A stretch of 64,000 nucleotides of DNA from Gloeotrichia echinulata CP02. Lineage in GTDB: Bacteria; Cyanobacteriota; Cyanobacteriia; Cyanobacteriales; Nostocaceae. Under the pieces are notes generated by a model, which was not told where the DNA came from, did no database searches, and worked only from the letters and a program-made list of their open reading frames with translations. This document shows, piece after piece, positions 8,911-17,717 of the stretch. The translations under genes were made by a program, and so were the position numbers. The DNA lies in NCBI GenBank assembly GCA_038087035.1, contig CP051187.1, positions 6,764,001 to 6,828,000 of the forward strand, in the 5' to 3' direction. Numbering within the stretch: the first letter of the stretch is position 1; every line of letters begins with the position of its first letter.

Positions 8911-8957
8911 CTGGAAACGCTGTTGTTAATCTTTGTTTATCAAAAAGTAGCTTGAAA

Positions 8958-8979
8958 ACCCCTGGTTACAACCAGGGGT
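8958..8979 (+). terminator. Hairpin between psbL and psbJ
   Basis: ACCCCTGGTT (8958-8967) pairs with AACCAGGGGT (8970-8979). There is no T-run after it, so partial termination or mRNA stabilisation is likelier than full termination. It splits psbEFL from psbJ. Confidence 0.45.
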
Positions 8980-9129
8980 GCCATAACACTATTGGCATTT
9001 ATCCTGCCTTGGTGGTGTTAGTATGATGCTGTTAAGCATAGGTAGGCAATTTCAAAAGTATTCCACTGTGGAAATACTGCCTATATCGATAGACTTGTGT
9101 TGATTTATTATTAAGCGAGGAGAAAAACT

Positions 9130-9249
9130 GTGTCTGGAAGTGGGAGAATTCCCCTGTGGGTTGTCGCTACAATCGCAGGGTTAGGCATAATTACTGTTTT
9201 AGGTATTTTCTTTTATGGAGCCTACGCCGGCATCGGTTCTTCAATATAA
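9130..9249 (+). CDS. psbJ: Photosystem II protein J (GTG start)
   Basis: 39 residues from a GTG start: (M)SGSGRIPLWVVATIAG..., one transmembrane helix, ending GAYAGIGSSI. This is typical PsbJ, needed for electron transfer on the acceptor side of PSII. The upstream AGCGAGGAG gives a strong ribosome binding site at the right distance for the GTG. Unusually, it is 219 bases from psbL rather than tightly coupled. Confidence 0.97.
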   Translation: MSGSGRIPLWVVATIAGLGIITVLGIFFYGAYAGIGSSI

Positions 9250-9313
9250 GACTGGACTGATACCTATACCATAAATCCTGTGAATTTTCTAGCACTTGTT
9301 TAGAAATCACCAT

Positions 9314-9342
9314 AAAAAAACCGCCTATCTCTCAAAGATAGG
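9314..9342 (-). terminator. Intrinsic terminator between psbJ and psaI
   Basis: ACCGCCTATCT and AGATAGGCGGT form an 11-bp stem around CTCAA. On the minus strand the stem is followed by seven T, so it is a strong terminator for psaI. On the plus strand the T-tract is weak (GTTCTAATT). It lies between the converging psbJ and psaI. Confidence 0.8.
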
Positions 9343-9432
9343 CGGTGTTCTAATTAGGGGCGCAAGGGCTTGCGCCCCTACGAAGATCTGTGGTTATTGG
9401 GTGAAAATCGCTGTAACATTGCTAACCGCTAA

Positions 9433-9573
9433 TTAAGCGATATCTTCCTTTTCAATGTATAAAAACAAAAATGCCATCACTGCTGCAGGTACACCCCAAC
9501 CGATGATGGGAACGAACAGAGCGGGTAAGTAGGAAGTGCTAGCCAAGATTTGAGGCAAAAATTGAGATGCCAT
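9433..9573 (-). CDS. psaI: Photosystem I reaction centre subunit VIII
   Basis: 46 residues read by eye on the minus strand: MASQFLPQILASTSYLPALF..., with a helix through PIIGWGVPAAVMAFLFLYI and end EKEDIA. This is the PsaI signature (single helix, GWG-P motif, acidic tail). PsaI helps organise PsaL and the PSI trimer or tetramer. It is monocistronic here; no psaL follows. Confidence 0.95.
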   Translation of the reverse strand: MASQFLPQILASTSYLPALFVPIIGWGVPAAVMAFLFLYIEKEDIA

Positions 9574-9664
9574 AGTTAAAAGTCCTGTTAAATCAAACTA
9601 CAATTCAAAATGAGCTTACTGCAAATTTTGCCTCATTTTTGAAATTCTCAAGATTTTTAACAAC

Positions 9665-10118
9665 CGTCAGGAACCCCACGCCTAAAGGCGGGGGCTTGAA
9701 AAAGCCTTAACCTGACCAGACTAAGTTCTTAACTGAACTACGTTAGAGGTAAGAGTTAAAGACCTACCAAGGAATGCGTAGCTAGTTCCCTGCTCTAGAA
9801 CTGAACGATTAAACAGGCTTAATGGGGTTAAACCAGTGTCGTTTGGATAGTTACCGACCTCTAACATTGTCGTTCGCGCAGCGTCTCCTCTTAGGAGAAG
9901 CTCACATCACCCCGCAAGGGAGGCTCTTGGCTGCGCCACGCTGCGCGAATGGAGCAAAACATTATGCGTACAGGGTTGTAAAGTTTGAAACGGTAATTGT
10001 CCCGTTGAAAGTACAAAACAAAGGTACACCGAATGCAGCAACCCCCGTATAATGTGACTGCGATTAAAATCGCCTGCGCCTTACCCCCATGCATAAATGC
10101 AGGGGGGTAAGGCGCGTT
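9665..10118 (-). mobile_element. ORF-less IS200/605-like element (both hairpin ends, no tnpB)
   Basis: The left boundary has the hairpin CCCACGCCTAAAGGCGGGGG. The right boundary has GCGATTAAAATCGC (10060-10073) followed by a long hairpin (10076-10115). The same pair of structures closes the intact tnpB element at 21847-21906, so this is a non-autonomous relative in the same orientation. The interior (about 360 bp) is non-coding and may be structured. Only meaningless frames are open. Confidence 0.6.
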
Positions 10119-10189
10119 CGCGTAGCGTCACGAAGTGAGGACTTTGGTGACTATTCCCGAAACCCATTTTATCAGCTATGTGAGGACGA

Positions 10190-10225
10190 TAGGGGGTAGG
10201 GGCGCAAGGCCCTGCGCCCCGGAAG
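10190..10225. repeat. Dispersed GGGGCGCAAGG palindrome (variant)
   Basis: Copy at 10199-10220 with one change in the centre (AAGGCCCTG). Same family as 1615-1636, 9357-9378 and 43756-43777. Confidence 0.75.
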
Positions 10226-10267
10226 ATCATCTTTCGGCGCCAAAAACCCTGATTTTACCGTCAACCG

Positions 10268-12916
10268 TCAAATCCAGAGTAGTTCATCTATATGCAAAGC
10301 CGGCAAGTTTGGCGGAATCACAGTGCGCGTGATGCTGACTTTGTGACTCTCCTGTAGGGTTGCTGTATCGAGTGCGATCGCCTCTAGGCGAATTTCTAAA
10401 CAGCCAAAGGGTATGTTTAATTGAGTAATCACTTCAAAATTGCCAAAAGGATTGGGTACCATTTTCAGCAAATGGGGACCGTCTACCAACCACCGAGTTT
10501 GGCAATCTTCTACCCAAAATTTTACCACAACTTCAGCAGATACATCAGGTAATTCTACACGCACTTTGACAGACTTCCCGGCAATCAATTCGCCCTCTGG
10601 TACATGCATTTGGGGAACTGGTAAAGATTCGATGTTTGCTGCGATCATTCCTAGGGAATATGATAAATCTGCTCCTGATGGCTGCTGTTGAACTGGTGGC
10701 TTTTCTTCGGGAATGGGTTCTGGTTCGCTGTATGTATCATCTACGACAATTTCTTGGGCTAACCAAGCTGATGCTGTTTTGAAATAAGGGGGAGGGGGTG
10801 GTACCGGAAGCGGTGATACAGGCTTGAGATCTTCTAATGTGGTTGTATCTTCTTGTGGTACTGCTTCCGTCTCTTCCTCTATCCCAACAGCATCTAGATT
10901 GAACGGTAGCAAATCCATCTCCAAGGTCGGAGTTTCAGGAGTATCAGCCACATCAACCTGTTGCTCAGTAATTATCTGCTCAAGTGGAAAATCGGTATCG
11001 TAGTCTTGGTCTGGTAAATAGATCGGTTCCGGTAAAGAAAATCCTTGATTGTACAACCACTTCCTAATTAAAGGAGATGAGTAAGGATTATAATTTGTGA
11101 TTAATTCTGTAGGTGGGGGAGTTACTTCTGCAGTAGATTCATCAACTAATTCCCCCGACGATGGAGTTACTTCTGCAACATCAGCATCGATGAATTTTGA
11201 CTGATGGTGAGTAGCTACTTCTGCAACCGATTTATTTGGTAATTGTACTTTATCTGCGGTCAATCCTGGTATATTATCATCCTCAAAGACGGTTAGATCC
11301 AGCGGTTCAAATGGTTCATCAGCCTGAGATACCGATGCATCAGGCGTTGTAGTTTGTACTGCAGACTGTTCACTAGCCGGCAATAGCTGTTTCAAGTAAG
11401 GAAAAGTACTGCTGATCATCGGTAATCGCCGCTGTCTGATGACCAATTCCTCCAAGTTGATGGGGGCGATCGCCTCCACTTTATCTAAATCTTCTTCGAT
11501 TGTCGGCGGTTCGGCAATAGCCACAGTTGAGGCGACCTTAGCTGGGAGGGGAGGTAAATTAGGTAATTGAGGCGCACGGGAATCTGCTGATTTCTTGAGG
11601 GTAGACGCCTCCAGAGAAGCTGCTGGTAGCAATCGCCGTTTAATTTCCGGTGGTAGGGGTTGATTGGGCGATGGATTGAGCAGCAGAGTCTGGTTTGGTT
11701 TGATACTTTTGACCAGATTAAACAATTCTAAACCAATGCTAACAGTTGGCTGTGGTTCTTGGTTGGCAGCTGGAGCCGATTCTGTACTCTGGTCATCTAA
11801 CAAATTTGCTGTACTCGGTTTTGCGGCTGTAATCGCCAGCAATTGGGTTACATCTGCAGTGATTGTGAACGAGTGACTAGTTAACAGTCTGACTTCAGGA
11901 ATATCACCGACGGCACCATATAAACTGATGTCTGCTAAAATCAGTTTAGATTCACACTCAGCCGGAATCAGAATTGGCGAATTGATAATCAAGGGTAGCA
12001 TTTGATTCGCTAAGGGTTGCCGAATCTGGGTCAAGATTTCCAATTGCACAGGTGAGCGCAAATCAATACCTAATTCCAGACTAGAAAAACTTGGTCGGTA
12101 TCCTATTTGTGTTAGCTCCACGCGCCCGTGAATGACCAGAACTTCCCCCCAACGAGCCACATAGGTTTGCTGATCTAGAGTTAGCAATAGCGGTAGCGCT
12201 GCTGGTGTTGCGGTTGCATCTTCAACCGTTTCATCCTCTAGCAGGCGTTCAGAACTAGGTAAAGCTAAATCTATTAAATGTTGTAAAATTTGCTCTGCAG
12301 TCTCACCTTTGAGCCAAACCGGGCTGACAGGTTGATCAATCAGACCATCTTCTGGTTGAGTTTGCAGTTCAGTAGTGGGGATACTTTCAGTCTCATTTGC
12401 GAATTCAGCAGTGACAGAATTAGTAGTATCTACGGAAATATTGACGGACGCATGGGTATGTGATGAATCGTTACTCTCAATCAGAGTATCTGCTTGCGGG
12501 AGCGAATCAGATTCTTCACCGTTAGGATCTACCTCAGCATCTAGTTCCGGGGACAAGACTTGCAAATGGACAGTGTATTTCCACGATTGACCGAGAATAT
12601 CTGACATCAAATCGCCAGAACATTGCAACTCCCAAATTCCCGGCTTAAAGTTGGTGTAAGGAATCACCGCCATTAAACCTTCAGAATTAGTACGGCGCGA
12701 TCGCTTGTGAATTCGCCGCTTTGGTGGTACCTCAAGGCTAGAGAAGTATGTTATCCGCACATCCACATCCGTATTTGGACGGTGAGAGCGAGCCAAAACC
12801 CTATACCGACCAGCCAAAATTTCTCCTTTTGGCGATTCTAAAGGACGCCAAGTGCGATCGCCCTGTTTCTGTATCAGAAATTGCCACTGTTCCATTGTGA
12901 GTGATGCCCAGACCAA
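10268..12916 (-). CDS. Large Pro/Glu-rich cyanobacterial hypothetical protein
   Basis: 882 residues. The N-terminus (MVWASLTMEQWQFLIQKQGD...) and C-terminus look folded. The long middle (about 150-730) is rich in Pro, Glu, Thr and Ser and is likely disordered. Residues 1-140 and 745-875 both look like beta-sandwich modules (EILAGRYRVLARSHRPNTDV; PEGELIAGKSVKVRVELPD). The second start at MEQWQF (residue 8) is also possible. There is no signal peptide, and PPPPP occurs near residue 700. It stands alone in its operon. Function unknown. Confidence 0.75.
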   Translation of the reverse strand: MVWASLTMEQWQFLIQKQGDRTWRPLESPKGEILAGRYRVLARSHRPNTDVDVRITYFSSLEVPPKRRIHKRSRRTNSEGLMAVIPYTNFKPGIWELQCSGDLMSDILGQSWKYTVHLQVLSPELDAEVDPNGEESDSLPQADTLIESNDSSHTHASVNISVDTTNSVTAEFANETESIPTTELQTQPEDGLIDQPVSPVWLKGETAEQILQHLIDLALPSSERLLEDETVEDATATPAALPLLLTLDQQTYVARWGEVLVIHGRVELTQIGYRPSFSSLELGIDLRSPVQLEILTQIRQPLANQMLPLIINSPILIPAECESKLILADISLYGAVGDIPEVRLLTSHSFTITADVTQLLAITAAKPSTANLLDDQSTESAPAANQEPQPTVSIGLELFNLVKSIKPNQTLLLNPSPNQPLPPEIKRRLLPAASLEASTLKKSADSRAPQLPNLPPLPAKVASTVAIAEPPTIEEDLDKVEAIAPINLEELVIRQRRLPMISSTFPYLKQLLPASEQSAVQTTTPDASVSQADEPFEPLDLTVFEDDNIPGLTADKVQLPNKSVAEVATHHQSKFIDADVAEVTPSSGELVDESTAEVTPPPTELITNYNPYSSPLIRKWLYNQGFSLPEPIYLPDQDYDTDFPLEQIITEQQVDVADTPETPTLEMDLLPFNLDAVGIEEETEAVPQEDTTTLEDLKPVSPLPVPPPPPYFKTASAWLAQEIVVDDTYSEPEPIPEEKPPVQQQPSGADLSYSLGMIAANIESLPVPQMHVPEGELIAGKSVKVRVELPDVSAEVVVKFWVEDCQTRWLVDGPHLLKMVPNPFGNFEVITQLNIPFGCLEIRLEAIALDTATLQESHKVSITRTVIPPNLPALHIDELLWI

Positions 12917-13372
12917 AAACCAGCAAAGTTATATTTTGCATTACTTGCTTGCAAGTTTACCTCAACGATATATAATTCCGTAACCCAAAATCATGTTTTG
13001 GGATGTGCAAAATATTAGTTGGTAAACTATCTGATTTTTCACGGGATCTGGAAAACCTCGCTTCCATTGCTCTCGCTTACAAGGATACTGTTGGCAAATG
13101 GTGGATTTAACCGCTCATAGCACAGTTACTCCCCTTGACAGCACTTTTGTCGTCGGACTAGTGAGAAATAGATTAGCAAAAATTATACCATTTGCAAATT
13201 AATGTCAGGAGAAACTATTTGTATTTATTTATACTTTACTTTCAAAAAACTTCTAGCTATTGTTTGAGGCATCAATAAGCAGTTCGATGCTTATCTGATG
13301 GTTCTGTTTAAATGGCGGGACTAGTAGTCCACCACAGAAATTTTCGGGGTATGTAATCAACGATTTATCGCT
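12917..13372. other. Gap before the dehydrogenase/D1 island
   Basis: About 450 bases, AT-rich. A short plus-strand frame from ATG 13098 (34 codons, MVDLTAHSTVTPLDSTF...) looks protein-like but stops early. It could be the 5' scrap of a gene broken by the island. No other feature is supported. Confidence 0.4.
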
Positions 13373-13396
13373 TTTTTAGGACTTTAGTCCTAAAAA
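13373..13396 (+). promoter_or_regulatory. 24-bp palindrome in the leader of the dehydrogenase gene
   Basis: TTTTTAGGACT, two T, then AGTCCTAAAAA, ending 27 bases before the ATG and just ahead of the AAGGAG ribosome binding site. It could be an operator, a leader hairpin or a terminator for upstream transcripts. Related AGTCCT palindromes occur at 45905-45965, so it may be a dispersed repeat. Confidence 0.45.
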
Positions 13397-13423
13397 CTAA
13401 CCAAACAAGGAGCTATCTATCAA

Positions 13424-15091
13424 ATGTCAACCACAATGCAGCCTAAAACCAATCTTTTTTTCATCAACGCTAAAGAATACATCAATCTAAATATATACAT
13501 TTATGAGATTGAGATACCCGATGTTGCCACAGTTTTTTTAGCTGTTAACCGGCAATCAGTAGATAATCCTCAAGCGTTTATAAACCCTGACAATAGTAAA
13601 ATAGTTGATCCGAAAAACCTAAAACCAGTTTTAAACTTTAATTCTTCCTATGGAGGTACACGTGCAGAACCTCCAGTAAAAGGTGACGACAAACAAAGCC
13701 GTCTCAATGCGCTAAATTCCATAGTTAAACTGGCGTTTTATGAAAGTCATATCAAACACAATTACCTGAGTACAGCTACTCGTAAGGGTGCATTGGATGA
13801 ATTAATTTCAGCGCAAGGTAGAATTTTAAAATATTTGAAAGCTCAAAATGAAGCACAAACAGATATTCCTGATGGCTACCAGTTTTCCAGAGATTTTATG
13901 AGGCTGGAATTTCAAGGTGGTAGAGCGGTAATTCTAGCAAATAATCACGAAATCCACGAGATTATTGTGAATGCAAATCATCCACAGGCGTATGAAGTGT
14001 ACACTATGATTTTTGAGCAAGTAGGAGCATTTCTGAACGGACGGAGAGGGGCTACAAAAGTAGATAACAAGGGAGATATTGTAGAAGAAAACTCTTACAT
14101 ACCTGCTGGAGCCTTATTTATTACGCCTGATTTTGGCCCAAATAAGAAATTGGCTGATTATGCACACGAACATACACCACAAGTTTTGGGTGTTGATGCA
14201 TCTGTTGGTGGTGGAGGTGGTAAAGCAGCCTATACAGTCACTGGACTTTTAGGTGGGTTTGATGCAGCTAGTGAGTATGGGTTATTTGATGCTTCTGATA
14301 AAAATCTTCCCATATCGCTTATTGGATCTGCAGGCGCAATGGGGTCTGACTTAGCTAGACGACTAGCAGAGCAAGGATTTAATAATGTATTAGTGTCAGA
14401 TATCGCTTATGACTATACCAAATCTATCAAGATAGACACTGAAACAAAAGAAAAGCTCGTTCCTATTTTAGAAAACGAGAGATACCGTATGAATGGTGAA
14501 GAATATCAGAGAATTCCTGTTAGTTGGGATGTTGTCCCCGCAGAATCTGGAAAATTCACTGATGAAGCTTTAGGTAAAAATGGAAGACCTAGGGTAATTA
14601 TTGCAACTACATTTGGCAAAGCACTGGAGAATTCCAACCTTAACGCTATTCCAGATAATTCAACATTATTGCTGTCAGAAAACTGGTCACTTCCTTCTGG
14701 TGATAGGGGAGTGATAATAGCAAGAAATCTCAAGCTTAGAGGTATTATCACCTTGCCAGGTCAAACGATGACTCCAGGCGGAGCTGGGAATTCTAAAGTA
14801 GAAATATTTTTTAGAGCAACGACAAATGGGGGTATCACCAAGGCGATGGAATGTGAAGAAACACCTGCCTATTATAAGCGTTTAGGGCATGAAATTGTAT
14901 ACAGACAAATAAAACAAGGTGTGAGTGATCTGATTACCATAGCATGTGAGCAAGACATCACAATTGTAGAAGCTCTAGCACAATATACTAGCCTACCAGC
15001 GTTATCACAGGAGCTAATCACTCTTAAATTTGATTTAGCGGTAACTGAGGCACAATTTAATAGTTCACACAAAACAGCACAATTAGTTTAG
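13424..15091 (+). CDS. Putative NAD(P)-binding dehydrogenase beside the D1 fusion
   Basis: 555 residues. The N-terminal half resembles an amino-acid-dehydrogenase-type substrate domain only loosely. A Rossmann dinucleotide site is clear near residue 300: ISLIGSAGAMGSDLARRLAE, followed by VLVSD. Later motifs are RVIIATTFGKAL and TMTPGGAGNSKVE, the last reminiscent of Glu/Leu/Phe/Val dehydrogenases. AAGGAG before ATG supports the start. The fusion gene follows 224 bases downstream on the same strand with no strong terminator between, so the two may be co-expressed. Substrate unknown; a link to the fusion is inferred from position only. Confidence 0.6.
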   Translation: MSTTMQPKTNLFFINAKEYINLNIYIYEIEIPDVATVFLAVNRQSVDNPQAFINPDNSKIVDPKNLKPVLNFNSSYGGTRAEPPVKGDDKQSRLNALNSIVKLAFYESHIKHNYLSTATRKGALDELISAQGRILKYLKAQNEAQTDIPDGYQFSRDFMRLEFQGGRAVILANNHEIHEIIVNANHPQAYEVYTMIFEQVGAFLNGRRGATKVDNKGDIVEENSYIPAGALFITPDFGPNKKLADYAHEHTPQVLGVDASVGGGGGKAAYTVTGLLGGFDAASEYGLFDASDKNLPISLIGSAGAMGSDLARRLAEQGFNNVLVSDIAYDYTKSIKIDTETKEKLVPILENERYRMNGEEYQRIPVSWDVVPAESGKFTDEALGKNGRPRVIIATTFGKALENSNLNAIPDNSTLLLSENWSLPSGDRGVIIARNLKLRGIITLPGQTMTPGGAGNSKVEIFFRATTNGGITKAMECEETPAYYKRLGHEIVYRQIKQGVSDLITIACEQDITIVEALAQYTSLPALSQELITLKFDLAVTEAQFNSSHKTAQLV

Positions 15092-15315
15092 GAAACGAGT
15101 CACTCAGGTTATATCTAATTTTTATTTATTATTGAATTCGATACGAAGAGTGACATCCTTTCTCTGTTACATATTCTGTCTTAATACTGCTCGGTTCGGT
15201 GAAGAATATTTGTAGATTTGCTTGAAAAAAATCCAATCTACACATTTTTTACCCTTAACACAAGCAGTATTTTTATATGTCTAAAAACTAACCACCACAA
15301 CCATCAAGCGAAGCA

Positions 15316-17406
15316 ATGAAAAATAAAAATGAAGACTTGATTAATGATAAAGAAAATCAAAAAAAGCATGATAATACTGAGTATTCGTTCAATTTTAAAG
15401 CCGTTGGAGTATTGCTTGTTATTATTGCCGCATCTGCATTTGCCTTGAAAGGAATTTTTGTAAAACTTGCTTTTGAAGAAGGTATCAGTGTTATTGCATT
15501 ATTGTTATTAAGAAATGCAATATCTGCACCATTATTTTGGCTAGGGTTTCTTGCAGTCCAACGACGTAATAATATTCCCATAAAACTAAAACATCTTATA
15601 GAGTGCTTTTTGACAGGTTTTTTATATTTTTTATCTATACTAACAGACTTAACAGGAATATCGTTGCTTGATGTCAGTGTTGAGCGAGTTATTTTCTTTA
15701 CTTATCCTGCTATGATTCTTATCTTTACTGCAATAGCCAGCCGTAAATTACCTGCCAAAAATCATTTAGGTGCTTTTATAATTACTTACATTGGAATTGG
15801 TATCATTGTGGGAATTACCAGCAAATGGTCTATATTCATCAACAATCTTGAAGGTAGTGTTTGGGCAATTATGGCAGCTAGTTCCTATGCACTTTATCTT
15901 ATTAAAAGCCAATCTATTATTGAATCCATAGGTTCTATTAAATTCACAACTATTTCTAATACATTTACATTTTTATGCTTATGTATATACGCTTTATGCT
16001 TTGGTGTATGGCCGGAATTTAATATTAATTTCAATGAATATTATTATACTACTATAATTGCAGTTTTTTGTACTGTTATACCTTTCTTTATTTTATTTGA
16101 AGGTATAAAGCGTATTGGCTCTTCACAGTCGGCAATTATTAGTATGATTGGTCCGGCAATCACTTTACTAGCTGCCCATACAATTTTAAATGAAAAATTA
16201 GAAATAAATCAATTTATAGGAGTTGTGATAACAATCTTAGGCATTTTTATGATTATAGGAGATAATATTTTAAATACCGCTTGGGAAAATTTATATAAAA
16301 AATTTAACCGCAATCATAAATCTATGACAGCCACCTTACAGCCGTGGCAAAGCGCTAACATATGGGAGCAGTTCTGTAACTGGATTACCAGCACCAACAA
16401 GCGTCTATACATTGGTTGGTTCGGTGTCCTGATGATTCCCACCCTCCTAGTTGCAACCACCTGTTTCATCATCGCCTTCATCGCTGCTCCTCCTGTAGAC
16501 ATTGATGGTATGCGCGAACCAGTAGCAGGTTCCTTACTCTACGGAAATAACATCATCTCTGGTGCAGTTGTTCCTTCCTCTAACGCTATAGGCTTACACT
16601 TCTACCCCATTTGGGAAGCTGCTTCCTTAGATGAGTGGCTGTATAACGGTGGACCATACCAATTGGTAATTTTCCACTTCTTAATTGGCGTATTATGCTA
16701 CCTCGGTCGTGAGTGGGAATTGTCCTACCGCTTAGGTATGCGTCCTTGGATTTGCCTAGCATTTTCTGCTCCTGTAGCAGCAGCTATCGCAGTCTTTTTA
16801 ATTTACCCCATTGGTCAAGGTTCCTTCTGTGATGGTATGCCTTTGGGTATCTCTGGAACCTTTAACTTCATGATCATATTCCAAGCAGAACACAACATCT
16901 TGATGCATCCCTTCCATATGTTAGGTGTGGCTGGTGTATTCGGTGGTTCTTTCTTTTCTGCAATACACGGAAGCTTGGTAACTTCCTCTTTGGTACGTGA
17001 AAGCACTGTAAACGAATCGCAAAACAACGGTTACAAGTTCGGTCACGAAGAAGAAATATACAATATCGTAGCTGCTCACAGTTACTTCGGTCGCCTCATC
17101 TTCCGATATACTCCCTTCAACAATAGCCGTTCTCTGCATTTCTGGTTAGCAGCTTGGCCTGTCATCGGTATTTGGTTTACCACATTGGGCGTCACCACAA
17201 TGGCGTTCAACTTGAATGGTTTTAACTTCAACCAGTCTGTGATTGATTCTACTGGTCGCGTTATCAGTACTTGGGCTGATGTGATCAACCGCGCTAACCT
17301 GGGTATAGAAGTAATGCATGAGCCTAACACTCAGAACTTTCCCTTAGACCTTTCTACAGGTGTTGTTATTCCTGTTGCTTTTAGAGATCCGGCTATCAAC
17401 GGTTAA
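15316..17406 (+). CDS. EamA/DMT transporter fused to a complete D1 (PsbA-like) protein
   Basis: 696 residues in one uninterrupted frame. Residues about 28-320 form a ten-helix drug/metabolite transporter with two EamA repeats (NFKAVGVLLVIIAASAFALK...; SVWAIMAASSYALYLIKSQS). Residue 337 is a Met (base 16324), and from there a full 360-residue D1 follows, co-linear with ordinary PsbA, with five helices and the C-terminal extension. D1 numbering: Y161, D170, E189, H190, H118, H198, H215, H272, H332, E333 and D342 are kept; S264 is Pro, H337 is Gln and A344 is Ser; residue 130 is Glu. Transporter C-terminus and D1 N-terminus both face the cytoplasm, so the fusion is topologically sensible. No ribosome binding site precedes codon 337. 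Function unknown: it could be a divergent D1 or a photochemical enzyme analogous to ChlF. Confidence 0.9.
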   Translation: MKNKNEDLINDKENQKKHDNTEYSFNFKAVGVLLVIIAASAFALKGIFVKLAFEEGISVIALLLLRNAISAPLFWLGFLAVQRRNNIPIKLKHLIECFLTGFLYFLSILTDLTGISLLDVSVERVIFFTYPAMILIFTAIASRKLPAKNHLGAFIITYIGIGIIVGITSKWSIFINNLEGSVWAIMAASSYALYLIKSQSIIESIGSIKFTTISNTFTFLCLCIYALCFGVWPEFNINFNEYYYTTIIAVFCTVIPFFILFEGIKRIGSSQSAIISMIGPAITLLAAHTILNEKLEINQFIGVVITILGIFMIIGDNILNTAWENLYKKFNRNHKSMTATLQPWQSANIWEQFCNWITSTNKRLYIGWFGVLMIPTLLVATTCFIIAFIAAPPVDIDGMREPVAGSLLYGNNIISGAVVPSSNAIGLHFYPIWEAASLDEWLYNGGPYQLVIFHFLIGVLCYLGREWELSYRLGMRPWICLAFSAPVAAAIAVFLIYPIGQGSFCDGMPLGISGTFNFMIIFQAEHNILMHPFHMLGVAGVFGGSFFSAIHGSLVTSSLVRESTVNESQNNGYKFGHEEEIYNIVAAHSYFGRLIFRYTPFNNSRSLHFWLAAWPVIGIWFTTLGVTTMAFNLNGFNFNQSVIDSTGRVISTWADVINRANLGIEVMHEPNTQNFPLDLSTGVVIPVAFRDPAING

Positions 17407-17496
17407 TTGTCTGAGATACAAGCAATAACTTCTTTGCGAAGGAACAACATTTTGCTTATTAGACGGGAAATTAATTATGCGTTACCTTAAACCTTT

Positions 17497-17524
17497 GTAG
17501 AGACGTTACACGTAACGTCTCTAC
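17497..17524. repeat. 28-bp dispersed palindrome after the fusion gene
   Basis: GTAGAGACGTTAC, AC, then GTAACGTCTCTAC: a perfect 13-bp stem. I recall GTAGAGACG-type palindromes as dispersed repeats in Nostoc. There is no T-run, so it is not a standard terminator, although it could end or protect the transcript of the fusion gene. Confidence 0.65.
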
Positions 17525-17576
17525 ATTGATTGTCAGAAATATCTACTGGGGGGCGCTTTTTAGTCTCAACTATTGA

Positions 17577-17717
17577 ACAGTTCTGCAAAAATTACCGCAG
17601 ATAAATCTGTCACCTACAGAAACATCAGGGGATAAACTCCAGTTTCAAAACGGAGAACGTCAGAGTCAACCCATTCTAATTCAGGTTGAAAACGGTCAGT
17701 TTAAAGTATTGCAGTAA
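17577..17717 (+). pseudogene. 3' remnant of a gene resembling a periplasmic-binding-protein C-terminus
   Basis: Forty-six open codons before TAA with no start. The tail reads SPTETSGDKLQFQNGERQSQ then PILIQVENGQFKVLQ. The pattern G(D/E)-L-F-NG-RQ-PI-I-QV--G resembles the end of Leu/Ile/Val-type (Peripla_BP_6) ligand-binding domains. It overlaps the 3' end of the convergent gene by 22 bases. The upstream part is gone, which suggests that the 13.4-17.5 kb island displaced it. Confidence 0.45.

Noticed and set aside
9822..10332. Short frames on both strands downstream of psaI
   Set aside because: They overlap the ORF-less transposon and dispersed repeats. No protein-like sequence.
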